From Tetrapisispora phaffii CBS 4417 (Eukaryota > Ascomycota > Saccharomycetes > Saccharomycetales > Saccharomycetaceae), in assembly GCF_000236905.1 (NCBI RefSeq), contig NC_016523.1:62001-126000 (forward strand): 64,000 nucleotides of DNA, read 5' to 3'. The translations under genes were made by a program, and so were the position numbers. Below are positions 30,112-40,869 of the stretch, one piece after another (within the stretch, counting starts at the first letter, position 1; each line of letters opens with the position of its first letter). The notes beneath the pieces are model-generated. The model did not search any database, was not told the DNA's origin, and saw only the letters and a list, made by a program, of their open reading frames with translations.

Positions 30112-31593
30112 TTAGAAATTTAATGGCTGATCGTAGGCAGCCATTGCAGCTTCTTTGAAAGCTTCAGACAAGGTTGGGTGAGCGTGACAAACTCTAGCAA
30201 CATCTTCAGCAGATGCACCGTATTCGATAGCCAAACCAGCTTCGGCGATCATTTCACCAGCATTTGGACCGATGATGTGAGCACCTAGTATACGTTCAGT
30301 CTTTTCATCAATCAAAATCTTAACAAAACCTTCGGTATCCGAGTTTGTTTTAGCTCTTGAGTTAGCAATGAATGGGAATTTACCAACCTTAAATTTAATA
30401 TTAGCTTCTTTCAATTGTTCTTCAGTTTGACCAGTCCATGCGACTTCTGGGTGAGAGTACATAACTGATGGAATATTGTTGTAATTGACGTGACCATGGC
30501 CAGTCTTAAAATATTCTACAGCAGCGACACCTTCTTCTTCTGCCTTGTGTGCTAGCATAGGACCGAATGTAACATCACCAACAACCTTGATGTTTGGATG
30601 TTTAGAATTGAATTGGTCATCGATAACCAATCTTCCTCTCTTGTCTACTTCCAAACCGATCTTTTCAGCATTCAAACCTTTAATGTATGGTCTTCTACCA
30701 ACGGCAACCAACAATGCGTCAGCTTGCAGCTTTTCCTTCTTACCGTCTTTAACGGCTTCAACTTCAATATTAACAACTTCACCTTCTCTAACGCCAGATA
30801 AGACCTTAGTGCTTAACTTAAAATTGATACCTTGTTTTTTTAGAAACTTTTGAGTTGCCTTTGCGACTTCACCGTCCATAGAGGCACCTATTTGTGGTTG
30901 GAATTCTACAATTGTAACTTCGGAGCCCAAACGACTGTATACTGATGCCATTTCCAAACCAATGATACCACCACCGATGATAGTGAATCTCTTTGGAATT
31001 TCTTTCAAAGACAAAGCGCCGGTAGAAGAGATAATTCTCTCTTCATCAATGGTGATACCTGGGAAAGGAGTAACTTCCGAACCTGTGGCCACAATGACTT
31101 TTTCAGTCTCCAACACTGTCTCTTCTTTGACTGAACCCTCTAAGCCATCAACTGGGCTGACTTTAACGTGAGTAGTGTCCTCAAAAGAACCTTCACCCTT
31201 ATAGTAAGCAATTTTATGTTTTTTGAACAGCATTTCGATACCGCCTGTCAATTGCTTAACTACAGTATCTTTATGTTTTTGTAAATTAGCAACATTAATA
31301 TTGACAGTTCCATCAATATCAATACCTCTCCCCTTGGCGTCTGATTTCATCTGATGAAACAACTGAGAGTTGTTTAGAAGAGCCTTAGAAGGAATACAGC
31401 CTACATTTAAACAAGTACCCCCCAACCTGCCTCTCTTTTCGACACAAGCAGTGTCGTAACCTTGTTGAGCAGCCTTAATAGCAGCAATATAGCCACCTGG
31501 ACCACCCCCAATAACAACAACTTCATGTTTCTTATTAGCAAACAGTCTAGATGCAACAGAAAAAGATCTCTTACTAGAAACAGATCTCAACAT
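30112..31593 (-). CDS. LPD1: Dihydrolipoamide dehydrogenase, mitochondrial E3
   Basis: Encodes 493 residues (S. cerevisiae Lpd1, 499). It is the FAD/NAD flavoprotein E3 of the pyruvate, 2-oxoglutarate and glycine-cleavage complexes. The first ~20 residues, [20 protein letters not shown], are an Arg/Ser-rich mitochondrial presequence. The FAD motif [14 protein letters not shown] follows, then the redox disulfide [13 protein letters not shown] (C61, C66), the NAD motif [10 protein letters not shown] and the catalytic His-Glu in HAHPTLSE near the C-terminus. The chromosome XVI paralogue IRC15 neighbours CTF19 in S. cerevisiae, so the nearby CTF19 here fits a pre-loss gene order. It is divergent from SMX2 across a region with AGGGTT repeats. 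Confidence 0.97.
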   Translation of the reverse strand: MLRSVSSKRSFSVASRLFANKKHEVVVIGGGPGGYIAAIKAAQQGYDTACVEKRGRLGGTCLNVGCIPSKALLNNSQLFHQMKSDAKGRGIDIDGTVNINVANLQKHKDTVVKQLTGGIEMLFKKHKIAYYKGEGSFEDTTHVKVSPVDGLEGSVKEETVLETEKVIVATGSEVTPFPGITIDEERIISSTGALSLKEIPKRFTIIGGGIIGLEMASVYSRLGSEVTIVEFQPQIGASMDGEVAKATQKFLKKQGINFKLSTKVLSGVREGEVVNIEVEAVKDGKKEKLQADALLVAVGRRPYIKGLNAEKIGLEVDKRGRLVIDDQFNSKHPNIKVVGDVTFGPMLAHKAEEEGVAAVEYFKTGHGHVNYNNIPSVMYSHPEVAWTGQTEEQLKEANIKFKVGKFPFIANSRAKTNSDTEGFVKILIDEKTERILGAHIIGPNAGEMIAEAGLAIEYGASAEDVARVCHAHPTLSEAFKEAAMAAYDQPLNF

Positions 31594-31930
31594 GATATAG
31601 TTCGATTAATATGTAGTATGTGTATTATAGTTTTGCGAGCGTGTGCGTCTATGTGCGTGCAGATCCTTAAGATTTAAGGTGTACTGATGCAAAAATTGAT
31701 CGTATGGAATATATGAAAAACGGGATATACAGATGTGTAAGCACCAATAGGTCTACTATCACACAATATCGTATCATATAATTTCAACAATAACTATAAA
31801 CTTCTTCTTATTTATATATGATATATACTTTGTTATAGTTTACTAATCCTTAAATTTAACCATTATATCGTTTAATTAATTGGTCGCTTTTTGATTTCCG
31901 TGACATCGGAAGTCATCTTATACGGACGCA

Positions 31931-31999
31931 ATAGGGTTTCAAAGATTAGGGTGTTTGGTTTTTTGCGTTGACGTAGGGTTTACTATCATTTTAGGGTTA
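31931..31999 (+). promoter_or_regulatory. Four AGGGT sites in the LPD1/SMX2 divergent promoter
   Basis: Within 69 bp of the 640-bp LPD1-SMX2 intergenic region (31594-32233) are ATAGGGTTT (31931-31939), TTAGGGT (31946-31952), TAGGGTT (31974-31980) and TTAGGGTTA (31991-31999), all in the same orientation. They match Tbf1-type (TTAGGGTT) sites, with the third and fourth slightly degenerate to each other. They lie about 235-300 bp upstream of SMX2. The clustering is seen directly; Tbf1 or Rap1 binding is inferred. Confidence 0.55.
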
Positions 32000-32233
32000 G
32001 TCTGTTGAAGATGACCAAGTTCCAACCTGTCAGATTTATATTAAATGTATTAACTATTTAAGTAATGTAGTCTAACAACTTTTAGTTAATGATAGTTTAG
32101 CAGCAACGTATAATGGGGTGTCAGATCGCAGAGAGTGTGTTGCTCTTGTGAAGAAAACTTTTGAATTTAGCGAAAACGTATAAATTTGAGATTACAACAG
32201 AGTGGATATATTAAAATAAAAAAATAGTGTGTA

Positions 32234-32464
32234 ATGGTATCTGCTCCAGAATTGAAGAAGTATTTAGAGAAGAAGATTGTTATTAAATTGAATGGTGAGA
32301 GACGTATTGCTGGGGTACTTCGAGGTTACGATGTGTTCTTGAACGTGGTAGTCGATGATGCCGTAGAGGTTAGTAAAAATGGGACTTCTCTAAATCTTGG
32401 TTCACAAACCGTTGTCAGAGGTAATTCAATACTCTCAATAGAGGCCTTGGATACTCTAGTGTAA
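32234..32464 (+). CDS. SMX2: Core snRNP protein SmG
   Basis: Encodes 76 residues, nearly the same length as S. cerevisiae Smx2 (77). It is the SmG member of the heptameric Sm ring on spliceosomal U1, U2, U4 and U5 snRNAs. The Sm1 motif is in KKIVIKLNGERRIAGVLRGYDVFLNVVVDDAVEV (in parts: LNGERRIAGVLRGYD, FLNVVVDDA) and Sm2 is in VVRGNSILSIEAL. The ATG at 32234 (MVSAPELKKYLEKK) gives the family start. It converges on GNA1, 127 bp apart, as in S. cerevisiae. Confidence 0.96.
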   Translation: MVSAPELKKYLEKKIVIKLNGERRIAGVLRGYDVFLNVVVDDAVEVSKNGTSLNLGSQTVVRGNSILSIEALDTLV

Positions 32465-32591
32465 AGGTCAGAACTTATAAGTTTATTTGGATAGCATTAA
32501 ATACATCTGTAGAGATAAATATATATGTTTGTATATTTTAAAAAAAATTGTTTCATGGTTTCATTTTATTTTTTATTTTGGACACCTTGGT

Positions 32592-33086
32592 TTAGAGATT
32601 GGATCTGATTCTCATCTCGACACCTGCTTCTTCGTATCCACATTTCTCATAGAACTTGACATTTTTACGATCACAATCTAAAATTATCTTATAACATCCA
32701 TTAGCGAACCCAACACTAGTCAATTTGTCAATTAAGAATTTTCCCAATTTTTTTCCCTGGTACTTCTCAGAAACTGAAATATCCTCAATGTGTCCAACTA
32801 GACCACATTCATGAATCAATTTCTGTTCAATTATAATATTCCCAGTGGCGGCTACTTGTCCATTATGATCATCGACAATGACAAAATTATTATATTTGTA
32901 ACCGAGCTCACCACCTTCTTGTTTCCTAGCATTTAATAACCTGATAGAGTCCCAATAGCTAACAATGGACTCAAAATGAGACCTGGAAATAGTCCCTACC
33001 GTAGTCAAACTCTTCAAGGTAGATAGAACACCTTCATAATCTTCTTTTCTGGTTCTTCTAATAGAGAAACCTTCTGGAGATGTCAT
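32592..33086 (-). CDS. GNA1: Glucosamine-6-phosphate N-acetyltransferase
   Basis: Encodes 164 residues (S. cerevisiae Gna1, 159). It is a GNAT-fold enzyme that acetylates glucosamine-6-phosphate with acetyl-CoA, an essential step to UDP-GlcNAc for chitin, GPI anchors and N-glycans. It starts MTSPEGFSIRRTRKEDYE. The substrate and CoA-binding parts are clear: VAATGNIIIEQKLIHECG, GHIEDISVSEKYQGKKLGK and KIILDCDRKNVKFYEKCGY, ending GVEMRIRSNL. Neighbours SMX2 and MDJ1 are as in S. cerevisiae chromosome VI. Confidence 0.96.
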   Translation of the reverse strand: MTSPEGFSIRRTRKEDYEGVLSTLKSLTTVGTISRSHFESIVSYWDSIRLLNARKQEGGELGYKYNNFVIVDDHNGQVAATGNIIIEQKLIHECGLVGHIEDISVSEKYQGKKLGKFLIDKLTSVGFANGCYKIILDCDRKNVKFYEKCGYEEAGVEMRIRSNL

Positions 33087-33499
33087 TGTTCGTGTCGTTT
33101 TTGATAGGGGGTTTCTTATTTAACTTTTAAAGTAAACGAACTTTTAAATTTAAATTTCAAAATACTGCTCCTTGTTATTATACTAACAACGATTCAAAAA
33201 CAAACTTCTATTCAATAAAATGATCTTTGTTTGAATGACACTTACACTGTTATATTCACTTGACTCAATGGATCAAATCGCAGGTTAACGCTATAAAAAA
33301 AAAGTTGGATAATAGACACAGAATGCATAATTGACTATGCAACCATTGTCGTGTATTAAAAAGGATGAAATACATATAGTAATACGAAATCATATTATAA
33401 TCTATTTACAGCTATGATTAATTTATATATTTGCTCTGTTATTTATTTGTTAGGACTTCAATAAATACTTGGATATTTTCCAATGATTTTATGAAATTA
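33087..33499. other. GNA1-MDJ1 intergenic region
   Basis: This is 413 bp of AT-rich sequence between the GNA1 start and the MDJ1 stop. It is presumably the GNA1 promoter. No other element was recognised. Confidence 0.55.
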
Positions 33500-34960
33500 T
33501 TATTTATTGTCGCCTTTAAACTTCTTGAATGCATCTTTGATGAATTTTTCTATTCTTTTCAAAGAATTCAAGTCATTCTCTGAACTAGTTCCAACAGTAC
33601 TTGCTTGGTCCATGATAGAACCAGAGCCGTTGACAATGGTCCTTTTTGCCATTTTGTCATTTGTGACATCGGCCAGGCCTTCCCATAAACATCTTTCAAT
33701 GTTACTTTGTGGTTTCTTTATCACTATTTTGTATTGTACATTCATATTACCACGACCGGTACCATTTCTATATGGTATACCCATGTTTGGAATGGAAGTT
33801 ACTTGATCGTGTTGCGTACCGGATATCACTTTCAGCCTAATGTTCTTGCCATCGACAGTTTCAATCTCAACAGTACCGCCTAATGCAGCTGTTGTTATTG
33901 GAATCTCTTTTATTGTCCAAATATCGTATTTGTTCTTTACAAAGAATTTTGGATCAGATTTGACACGGATTCTCACTAGTAAATCACCTCTTGACAATTT
34001 AATGCTTTTATCGTTTTCACCAACAGCGATGTTCGGATAAGAACCTTCACCTGGTATACGTATCACATCACCATCGGATAAACCCGATGGGAAATTCACG
34101 TTTAAGGACTTCTTTGAATTAATCTTAACACCATCACCGTCACATGCAGAACAAGTATCTTCCCGAGCGATTGTTGTACCTTCCCCATGACAATGCATAC
34201 AAGTGGAGGCCATTTGGAATCCTGATTTGACGTGTACTTGTGTACCGGTACCATTACAATACGAACACGTCTTTCTCTTATGTTGTTCACCATTCTTCAA
34301 ACCTGAACCATGGCAAGTACCGCATGGATCCAAACTTTTATACTTTAAGCTCACATTATTCAGTCCAAACACTGCATCTTTGAAAGAAACAACATGTTGT
34401 ATTTCTATCGAGTCACCTTGATACTCTCTCACTATATTCGCACGTCCATTAAATCCACCTGCATCTCCACCGTTACGGAAACCCGATCTTCCAAAAGCTG
34501 CGCCGAATAAATCTTCAAAATTCAATCCACCAAAATCAGCAAATCCACTAGCACTAGCACCACCACCAAATGGATTAAACCCACCAGCACCATTTGCATT
34601 ACCATTCTGATCGAATGCAGAAGATCCATATTGGTCATATTGTAACTTCTTCTTCTCATCCGACAGAATCTCATAGGCATTTTGTAAATTGTGGAACGTC
34701 TTATCAGCACCTGGTTCTTTATTAATATCTGGGTGATATTTCTTAGCTAACTTATAATAAGCTCTCTTAATATCAGATGGCGAGGCATCTCTCGATACCC
34801 CCAACGTCTTATAAGGATCTTTAAAAGTTTCATCTGCATTGAACAATGGTTTCGTAGTATGTAACAACCTCTTGTAATTATTAACGTACAGCAAAGGTCT
34901 CTTCCCATTGAAACCCCCAGCTTTCACAAAATTTCTCGACACTAATTTACTAGCCAACAT
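33500..34960 (-). CDS. MDJ1: Mitochondrial DnaJ-type co-chaperone Mdj1
   Basis: Encodes 486 residues (S. cerevisiae Mdj1, 511). It is the matrix Hsp40 partner of Ssc1, needed for folding of imported proteins and for mitochondrial DNA maintenance. Residues 1-40 are a basic presequence. The J domain (about 48-115) carries HPD at 76-78. A Gly/Phe/Ala-rich linker follows. Four zinc-finger repeats are visible as [24 protein letters not shown] and CSACDGDG, then the C-terminal client-binding domain ([10 protein letters not shown]). It is divergent from CTF19, and the shared promoter holds a 32-bp perfect palindrome. Confidence 0.96.
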   Translation of the reverse strand: MLASKLVSRNFVKAGGFNGKRPLLYVNNYKRLLHTTKPLFNADETFKDPYKTLGVSRDASPSDIKRAYYKLAKKYHPDINKEPGADKTFHNLQNAYEILSDEKKKLQYDQYGSSAFDQNGNANGAGGFNPFGGGASASGFADFGGLNFEDLFGAAFGRSGFRNGGDAGGFNGRANIVREYQGDSIEIQHVVSFKDAVFGLNNVSLKYKSLDPCGTCHGSGLKNGEQHKRKTCSYCNGTGTQVHVKSGFQMASTCMHCHGEGTTIAREDTCSACDGDGVKINSKKSLNVNFPSGLSDGDVIRIPGEGSYPNIAVGENDKSIKLSRGDLLVRIRVKSDPKFFVKNKYDIWTIKEIPITTAALGGTVEIETVDGKNIRLKVISGTQHDQVTSIPNMGIPYRNGTGRGNMNVQYKIVIKKPQSNIERCLWEGLADVTNDKMAKRTIVNGSGSIMDQASTVGTSSENDLNSLKRIEKFIKDAFKKFKGDNK

Positions 34961-35617
34961 TATGACTAATCTTTTCCGACAATGAACGTTTTGTAAGGAT
35001 CTGTTCTAAATGGTATCTTTCTCCCAAACAAAACTACTTAAACTATTCTTGACTTCCAAACGTCCCTCTATGAAATAAGAGTCTTCTTGCAAACACACAC
35101 ACATTTATATATATATATATCCATTAATTACTTTTATATAAACTCAATCTTTAAAGAAGCAACTATCCATTTTTCACTCTCAATGGACTAAAAGACCTTT
35201 TCCAGCAACTTCTATAAGAGAAAACGCCGCAGAAAAAAAAATATATATTCTAATAGTCAATATGTATCTCTTGATGAATAAATTGAACTATTAATGTCAA
35301 ATAAGAAAAAGATGGACTCATATACCGTCAATCATATGTATGCTATGATGGCAGATGGGGTCGTTGTTATTATAATGCAAGCTAACAGCTTCAACTGTGA
35401 ACCTCATTGAGATTGGTGTTAACGCCTTAGTTAAGGCTTTTACGCGTACTCATCACTTGAAGACAGTTACCAACTTTGAATCATTGTTAATATATTTAAT
35501 GAACTTAAGTTCATTAAATATAGGTATACTTGGTTCTAACGGTTTTGACCTGGTGTTTAGTCTGTGAGTGCTGTATCTGGAGGTTGGGCAGAGTGGTTTT
35601 TTAAGAAGTTTCAAGCG
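34961..35617. other. MDJ1/CTF19 divergent promoter region
   Basis: A 657-bp region contains a TA microsatellite near 35106-35121 and the palindrome at 35491-35522 listed separately. No RNA gene was seen. Confidence 0.55.
35491..35522. repeat. 32-bp perfect palindrome upstream of CTF19
   Basis: The 16-nt half TATATTTAATGAACTT (35491-35506) is followed with no spacer by its exact reverse complement (35507-35522), centred on CTTAAG. It ends 95 bp before the CTF19 ATG at 35618. It may be a dimeric protein-binding site or could form a hairpin in the transcript leader. The palindrome is seen directly; its function is unknown. Confidence 0.9.
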
Positions 35618-36655
35618 ATGGATTTCAGTATTGATGCGTCTAGTAGTGTTGAAAGCAGTGACTCGAATTCGAGTAGGAGTGACATTGATAATGAATTGGT
35701 GTTGGATGAGGAACAAAAGAAGGTTTTAGAGTTGGAAGAATTGAAAGAGCAGTTGTTGTTGAAGAGAAGGAATCTTGTTAGCCAAATCGATGGTTTGAAG
35801 GCTACTGTCAATGCCGAGAAGAAGAAGAAATTGATTCAAGGTCGAAATTTAGATTCAAATTCAAATGAGTTATTACTGAGTCTGATGTTGACTTCCAATA
35901 GGTTTAATACGAGTATCGGTGATGAGAGGAAAGATCCAATTCAGAAGATTGATGGGTTGTCTTCGATACAGAAGGAATTGTTACACAAGTTCGACACTTT
36001 GCCGTTATTGAACGTCGATCTAAGGTTGAAGTATTTGGAAGACTATTTATTTACAAACGTGGATGTTCAGGTTATCTCCAATGAGTTAGCAAATGACGAT
36101 ATTGTACATTCTACAATTGTTTTCTTCTTTAAATTATCTGATTTATCAATAACACTCACTTTGAAATATGATCAAGTATTAGGTATTTTGGAAGAATTTG
36201 AGATAGTATCAATTTCAGATAATTATGCTTTAAATATAATGCCAATTGTAAAGAGTTGCACTAATAATCCAAACTTATTTCTATTTTTTTGCTTTGAATA
36301 TGATAAACTCATTGGAAAACGTAATACTATAATGAATGAAGTTCTAACTGCTATTAAAAATAGGTTAATGAAATATGAGATGCTTAATGATAATGAAACG
36401 CTAGTCTTATATAACCAAGTATTGCAAGATGATGGAGAGTTAGCAATTATTAAACTGGAACTTAATTATCTAATAGCTTTCAACGATACAGATTCTAATT
36501 TCAGGTTACCATCAACAAAAATTGAACAAAGTTTATGGAAAGATGATCAACTAATAACGAATAATAATGATATAATGAACTCTCTAATGAAGGAATATGG
36601 TGTCTTCGAAGGGTTAAAAGAGTACTGTAAATCGTGTCTGTTCCCAATTACTTAG
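35618..36655 (+). CDS. CTF19: Kinetochore COMA subunit Ctf19
   Basis: Encodes 345 residues from the ATG at 35618 (MDFSIDASSSVESSDS), matching the S. cerevisiae start MDFTSD (369 aa). Upstream codons in the frame lack an ATG. Ctf19 is a subunit of the inner-kinetochore COMA complex (Ctf19-Okp1-Mcm21-Ame1, the yeast CENP-P equivalent). A coiled segment at about 33-75 (LDEEQKKVLELEELKEQLLL) is followed by the conserved block IDGLSSIQKELLHKFDTLPLLN, then RWD-type domains, ending KEYGVFEGLKEYCKSCLFP, like the S. cerevisiae C-terminus. In S. cerevisiae it lies on chromosome XVI beside VTC3, ULP1 and the LPD1 paralogue IRC15. Confidence 0.93.
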   Translation: MDFSIDASSSVESSDSNSSRSDIDNELVLDEEQKKVLELEELKEQLLLKRRNLVSQIDGLKATVNAEKKKKLIQGRNLDSNSNELLLSLMLTSNRFNTSIGDERKDPIQKIDGLSSIQKELLHKFDTLPLLNVDLRLKYLEDYLFTNVDVQVISNELANDDIVHSTIVFFFKLSDLSITLTLKYDQVLGILEEFEIVSISDNYALNIMPIVKSCTNNPNLFLFFCFEYDKLIGKRNTIMNEVLTAIKNRLMKYEMLNDNETLVLYNQVLQDDGELAIIKLELNYLIAFNDTDSNFRLPSTKIEQSLWKDDQLITNNNDIMNSLMKEYGVFEGLKEYCKSCLFPIT

Positions 36656-36789
36656 TCCAAGTATGTTTAAATCAATAATGAAATTGATAAGATCAAAAGT
36701 CATATCTGATGTCTCTGTAAATATTTTGCTTATAATGTTTGTATAAAGATTATAGAAAATGTATGTTGTAATATTATAGAAGGGATGTT

Positions 36790-37371
36790 TTAAAACCCAC
36801 CGTCGAACCCACAGTCGAACCCACCATCAAGCCCACCATCATAGCCTGGACCGTAGCCACCATCAAAACCTGGACCGTAGCCATCATAATAATGAGGGGT
36901 TAGTGCATTTGATAAGAGAGCACCACCCACTAAACCTACACCTGCACCTGCCAAACCACCATATAGAGCATTATTTCTACCACTGCTTTTCCCTTGAGTA
37001 TTTTGCTGTTGATAGTAAGGCTGTTGTTGTGGGTATTGTTGTTGGATATAGGGCTGTTGTGGGTATTGTTGTTGAATATAGGGCTGTTGTGGGTATTGTT
37101 GCTGAAACTGCTGCTGTGGGTATTGTTGCTGTTGCGTTTGTGTTTGTACTTGTTTACCATTTTTATTGTCGTTCACCACCTCATCATAGGCAGGAGGTTC
37201 GTTCGGATCAGAAGCATTAGCTGATCCAAATTTCCAACTGGTACCATTAGGAGGTTCCCACTGAGAGTTCCCATTTGATAAGTTAATAAAAAACCATGTC
37301 TGATATTCTTTATCAAACTGAGCAGTCCATCCCTCAGGAATGAATGGTTGATTCTTTCTACTTTGTGACAT
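36790..37371 (-). CDS. WWM1: WW-domain protein Wwm1
   Basis: Encodes 193 residues (S. cerevisiae Wwm1, 211). The WW domain at about 12-42 (PEGWTAQFDKEYQTWFFIN...SQWEPP) is conserved. A PPAYDEV motif follows, then a Gln/Pro/Tyr-rich region with a tandem YPQQPYIQQQ-type repeat (about 37010-37130), a glycine/alanine hydrophobic stretch YGGLAGAGVGLVGGALL and a Gly/Asp/Tyr/Phe tail with GFDGG repeats, all as in S. cerevisiae. Wwm1 is linked to the metacaspase Mca1 and cell death on overexpression. It is tail to tail with CTF19. Confidence 0.92.
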   Translation of the reverse strand: MSQSRKNQPFIPEGWTAQFDKEYQTWFFINLSNGNSQWEPPNGTSWKFGSANASDPNEPPAYDEVVNDNKNGKQVQTQTQQQQYPQQQFQQQYPQQPYIQQQYPQQPYIQQQYPQQQPYYQQQNTQGKSSGRNNALYGGLAGAGVGLVGGALLSNALTPHYYDGYGPGFDGGYGPGYDGGLDGGFDCGFDGGF

Positions 37372-38407
37372 GACGATATTGTGTACTCCTAACTGTACGA
37401 CTGTGTGATTTCAATGAATGATGTACTTTTTACTAATTAACTTTTTAGTAGTGCTGGCCAACAAAGAATAATGATCTTGATCTATATGATTATACTAGTA
37501 GATTATGAAATTCTCAAGAATATCAATTCTCTATTACTCAAGCATCACCATGCCTCTCTTATCTTTCCTCATCAGCATAATTTTATTTATGACTTCTCTT
37601 TTTACCTGGACTTGTTATCAATTTTTCAAACCATTATTATAACTAAAAACCTCAACTTTGATAAAACTAAATTTAAATAGTTCAAGATATTCATAATAAT
37701 ACCTATTCAGACACAAATGCTCTTCAAATTGCACTTAAACTAGACAATACTTATTTAATTAGTCAGAATTATCGTCAAAATGTCTCCTGAAGTATCGATC
37801 AAGAATTTCTTAGAAATATACCATTCAAGTTCAATCAAGAATCAATGCCTGAATAACATATCTGTTATCTATAATAGATTCTTCAGCCTGATCCAATGTA
37901 CTTTTATTATCACATAGTACATGTATCTTTTATAACTTTTAAATAAATTAAAGCACTGATTTATAGCAATGTCCCTTGCAACTTTTGATATCACCTTTCC
38001 TTAACTGAGGGAAAAAGTCAGAATCTTCGAAATCAAAAAATCAAAAACAACATTATAAATAATTTATAGACTGATAGCATCTACCGATATATTATTTATT
38101 GAATATATGTAATAAGGTTTTTAACTTTATATAAATCTTGTGTATATTACTTGGTGACTATTCTAGAAAAGTGTTGCCAAAGTTCAGCTGTTTTAGTACA
38201 TTGAGTATACGTTTTTGTCAGCTTTCATTTCAGTTGTTTTCAATTTATTATTAATAAAAATAAAAGAAAACAATTTTTAAATAACTAATATTCCTTTTAG
38301 ATTGATAGTGATCTGAACTTCAACGTTAAACGTTTAACGTTCTGGTATTTACTTTTTTTTATTTGAGTGTTGTTATCAAGTGGTACTTGTATTCTGCATT
38401 TGAGAGG
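37372..38407. other. WWM1 / CDC4 divergent intergenic region
   Basis: This is 1.0 kb of AT-rich DNA. Small frames near 37471 and 38297 lack domains. It presumably holds the WWM1 and CDC4 promoters. No RNA gene was recognised. Confidence 0.55.
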
Positions 38408-40869
38408 ATGAAGGGAAGTTCCCCAGTTAAATATCCTTTGAAGAATGCTGATGTACATTATACAAACCAAGTTTGTCATGGTGGGAAAACTTGTCTGAAA
38501 TGTGAATGCATAGAGAGAAAAGCTATATATGATGATTTATTTAAAAAAACTCTAATGAATGATAGCATAAGAACTCCAGAATTGGTTTTTGGTAATGGAT
38601 TAAGTCAGAAAAAAATAAGTTTAAAAAAATTAAACTTAATAATGGAGTTGCTAAAAACAATATAGATTCCATGGAATTATTGAATAGACCTAACGTTCTT
38701 GCGACGCCATTGTCTGGTGATTTTGAAACAAATAATAGTGTCACTAACCAACCATCTACCACAGATAATTTGAAAAATGAAACTGCAGAAAGTACTGAAG
38801 TGTATCAACCTAATAACTATGAGCGAAGTGATGCAATCAGTAACAGAGCTAATACTGTAATAAATTCTGCAAGTGACATGGAAGATCTAGGGACGGTTAA
38901 AGTTTGCACACCCGCATCCTCTTTTATGGTCAATACAGATCAAATTGGCGGGTCCATAATTAAAGAGAGTGTCGATGACTCAAGCAATAATACTAGTTCA
39001 CAAAATAACCAGATTGGCCAAGATGCCATAGCTGATGATACTTTACCACCATCTCCAGTGGCCTCCCCGGTCATAATATTTCCTGTAGAAAGTAGTGATG
39101 AGGAAAATAAAATAGTTGCATTGACAAAAGATAAAAACACTAGCCCTCTGATAGATTTTGGTACCACAACAGTTGAATCTCTTCAAAATTTGACGGACGA
39201 ATTGTTGCACACTCTACAGACAGACTTTCAATCAAAACAATGCTACAAAAACATATTATTTAATTTAATTGCGCAGATGAATAGAAGTGATCTTTCAGAC
39301 TTAGGTACATTACTAAAGGATAACTTAAAGAGAGACTTTATAACGACTTTACCAATCGAAATAACATTAAAAGTTTTGAGGAATTTGGATTTTCAAGATA
39401 TACAAAATTGTTCTTTAGTAACGAAGTCATGGAATTCATTGCTTACATCTACTGCATATATTTGGAAGATGTTGCTTATCAAAGAAAATTTCATTAGCAG
39501 ACAATCATTTTCTAAGTATTTCAAAACACTTTCTTTAAAATATCCAGAAATTGGGACAGATTATGAGAAAGGCTATAGATTAGATTTTCTAAGAAATTAT
39601 AAATTCCTAAAAAACTGGTATAACGTTAATTTTACTCCTGAAGTTACCTCATTACCTGGTCACTTGACGAGTGTTATAACTTGTCTTCAGTTTGAAGATA
39701 ATCGTATTATCACTGGTGCCGATGATAAAATGATAAGAATATATGATGCTGTCACTAAGAAGTTTGTGAATGAGTTAAGAGGTCATAATGGGGGGGTGTG
39801 GGCATTGAAATACGATGAAAATGGAATATTAGTAAGTGGATCTACAGACAGATCTGTTAGAATATGGGATATTGATTTAGGTGTGTGTACACATGTGTTT
39901 AAAGGCCACACTTCCACCGTAAGGTGTTTACATATTGTTAAATATAAGAATATCAAATATGTTGTGACAGGGTCAAGGGATAATACATTACATGTTTGGA
40001 AATTACCTAATAAGTGTAATACAGAAGACAAAGACAAATACCCGATAGTATACGATTCTACAGAAGAAAATCCATATTTTGTTGGTATCCTGAGAGGTCA
40101 CTTAGCTTCTGTACGTACAGTATCTGGATACGGTAATATTATTATTAGTGGGTCATATGATAATACATTGATGGTATGGGATATAATAAAAATGAAATGT
40201 TTGTACATTTTGACGGGCCATATTAATCGTATATATTCTACTATTTATGACCATAAGAGGAACAGATGTATTTCAGCAAGTATGGATTCAACAATTAGAG
40301 TCTGGGATTTAGCAAATATTCAAAATAATGGAACATGTACAGAAGTGATGAACTCCATGGTCAGTTGTGTCAATGTTACTGGATCTATGTACACATTACA
40401 AGGACACACTGCTTTAGTGGGATTACTAAAACTGTCTGATAAATTTTTAGTTAGTGCAGCAGCTGATGGATCTTTACGAGGTTGGGATGCTAACACTTAT
40501 TCAAGGAAATTCACTTATCATCATAACAATCTAAGTGCAATCACGACGTTTGATATGAACGATAACCTTTTAGTTAGTGGTTCTGAAGGTCAATTCAATG
40601 TATACAATTTGCGTACTGGTAAATTAATCCATTCAAATATCTTACGAGCTGACCATATTTGGTCAGTACAATTTAAAGAGAATATATTGGTTGTGGCTAT
40701 TGAATTTGATAGAAAGAGTTATGTTGAAATTTTAGATTTCAATATTCCATGCTCTTCTACAGCAACAACAACAGCAACAACAACAGCAACATTAACATCA
40801 TCTACATCGTCATCAATCACTTCATCATCTTACTCCACCTCAGCAACTGCCTCCACTAATCACCAGTAG
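38408..40869 (+). CDS. CDC4: SCF F-box protein Cdc4, with a -1 frame break near the N-terminus
   Basis: Cdc4 is the substrate receptor of SCF ubiquitin ligase for Sic1, Far1, Cdc6 and Gcn4. The body is one frame from 38671 to 40869. It has the F-box at about 39345-39475 (LPIEITLKVLRNLDFQDIQN) and about eight WD40 repeats that bind phosphodegrons. Its first ATG (38671) gives 732 residues and lacks the conserved start. The frame 38408-38665 begins MKGSSPVKYPLKNADVHY, matching S. cerevisiae MGSFPLAEFPLRDIPVPY, and ends out of phase. The downstream frame, read back to 38596, supplies a basic KKIK that matches the KRVK nuclear signal. Joining needs a -1 step (or one added base) between 38596 and about 38629, where A7 runs and T TTA AAA (38620-38626) lie, giving 820 residues. 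The C-terminus has a Thr/Ser repeat from an ACA/GCA microsatellite. Confidence 0.9.

Noticed and set aside
38408..38671. Intron joining the two CDC4 frames
   Set aside because: No GTATGT-like 5' site and no TACTAAC branch point between the conserved start and the downstream frame.
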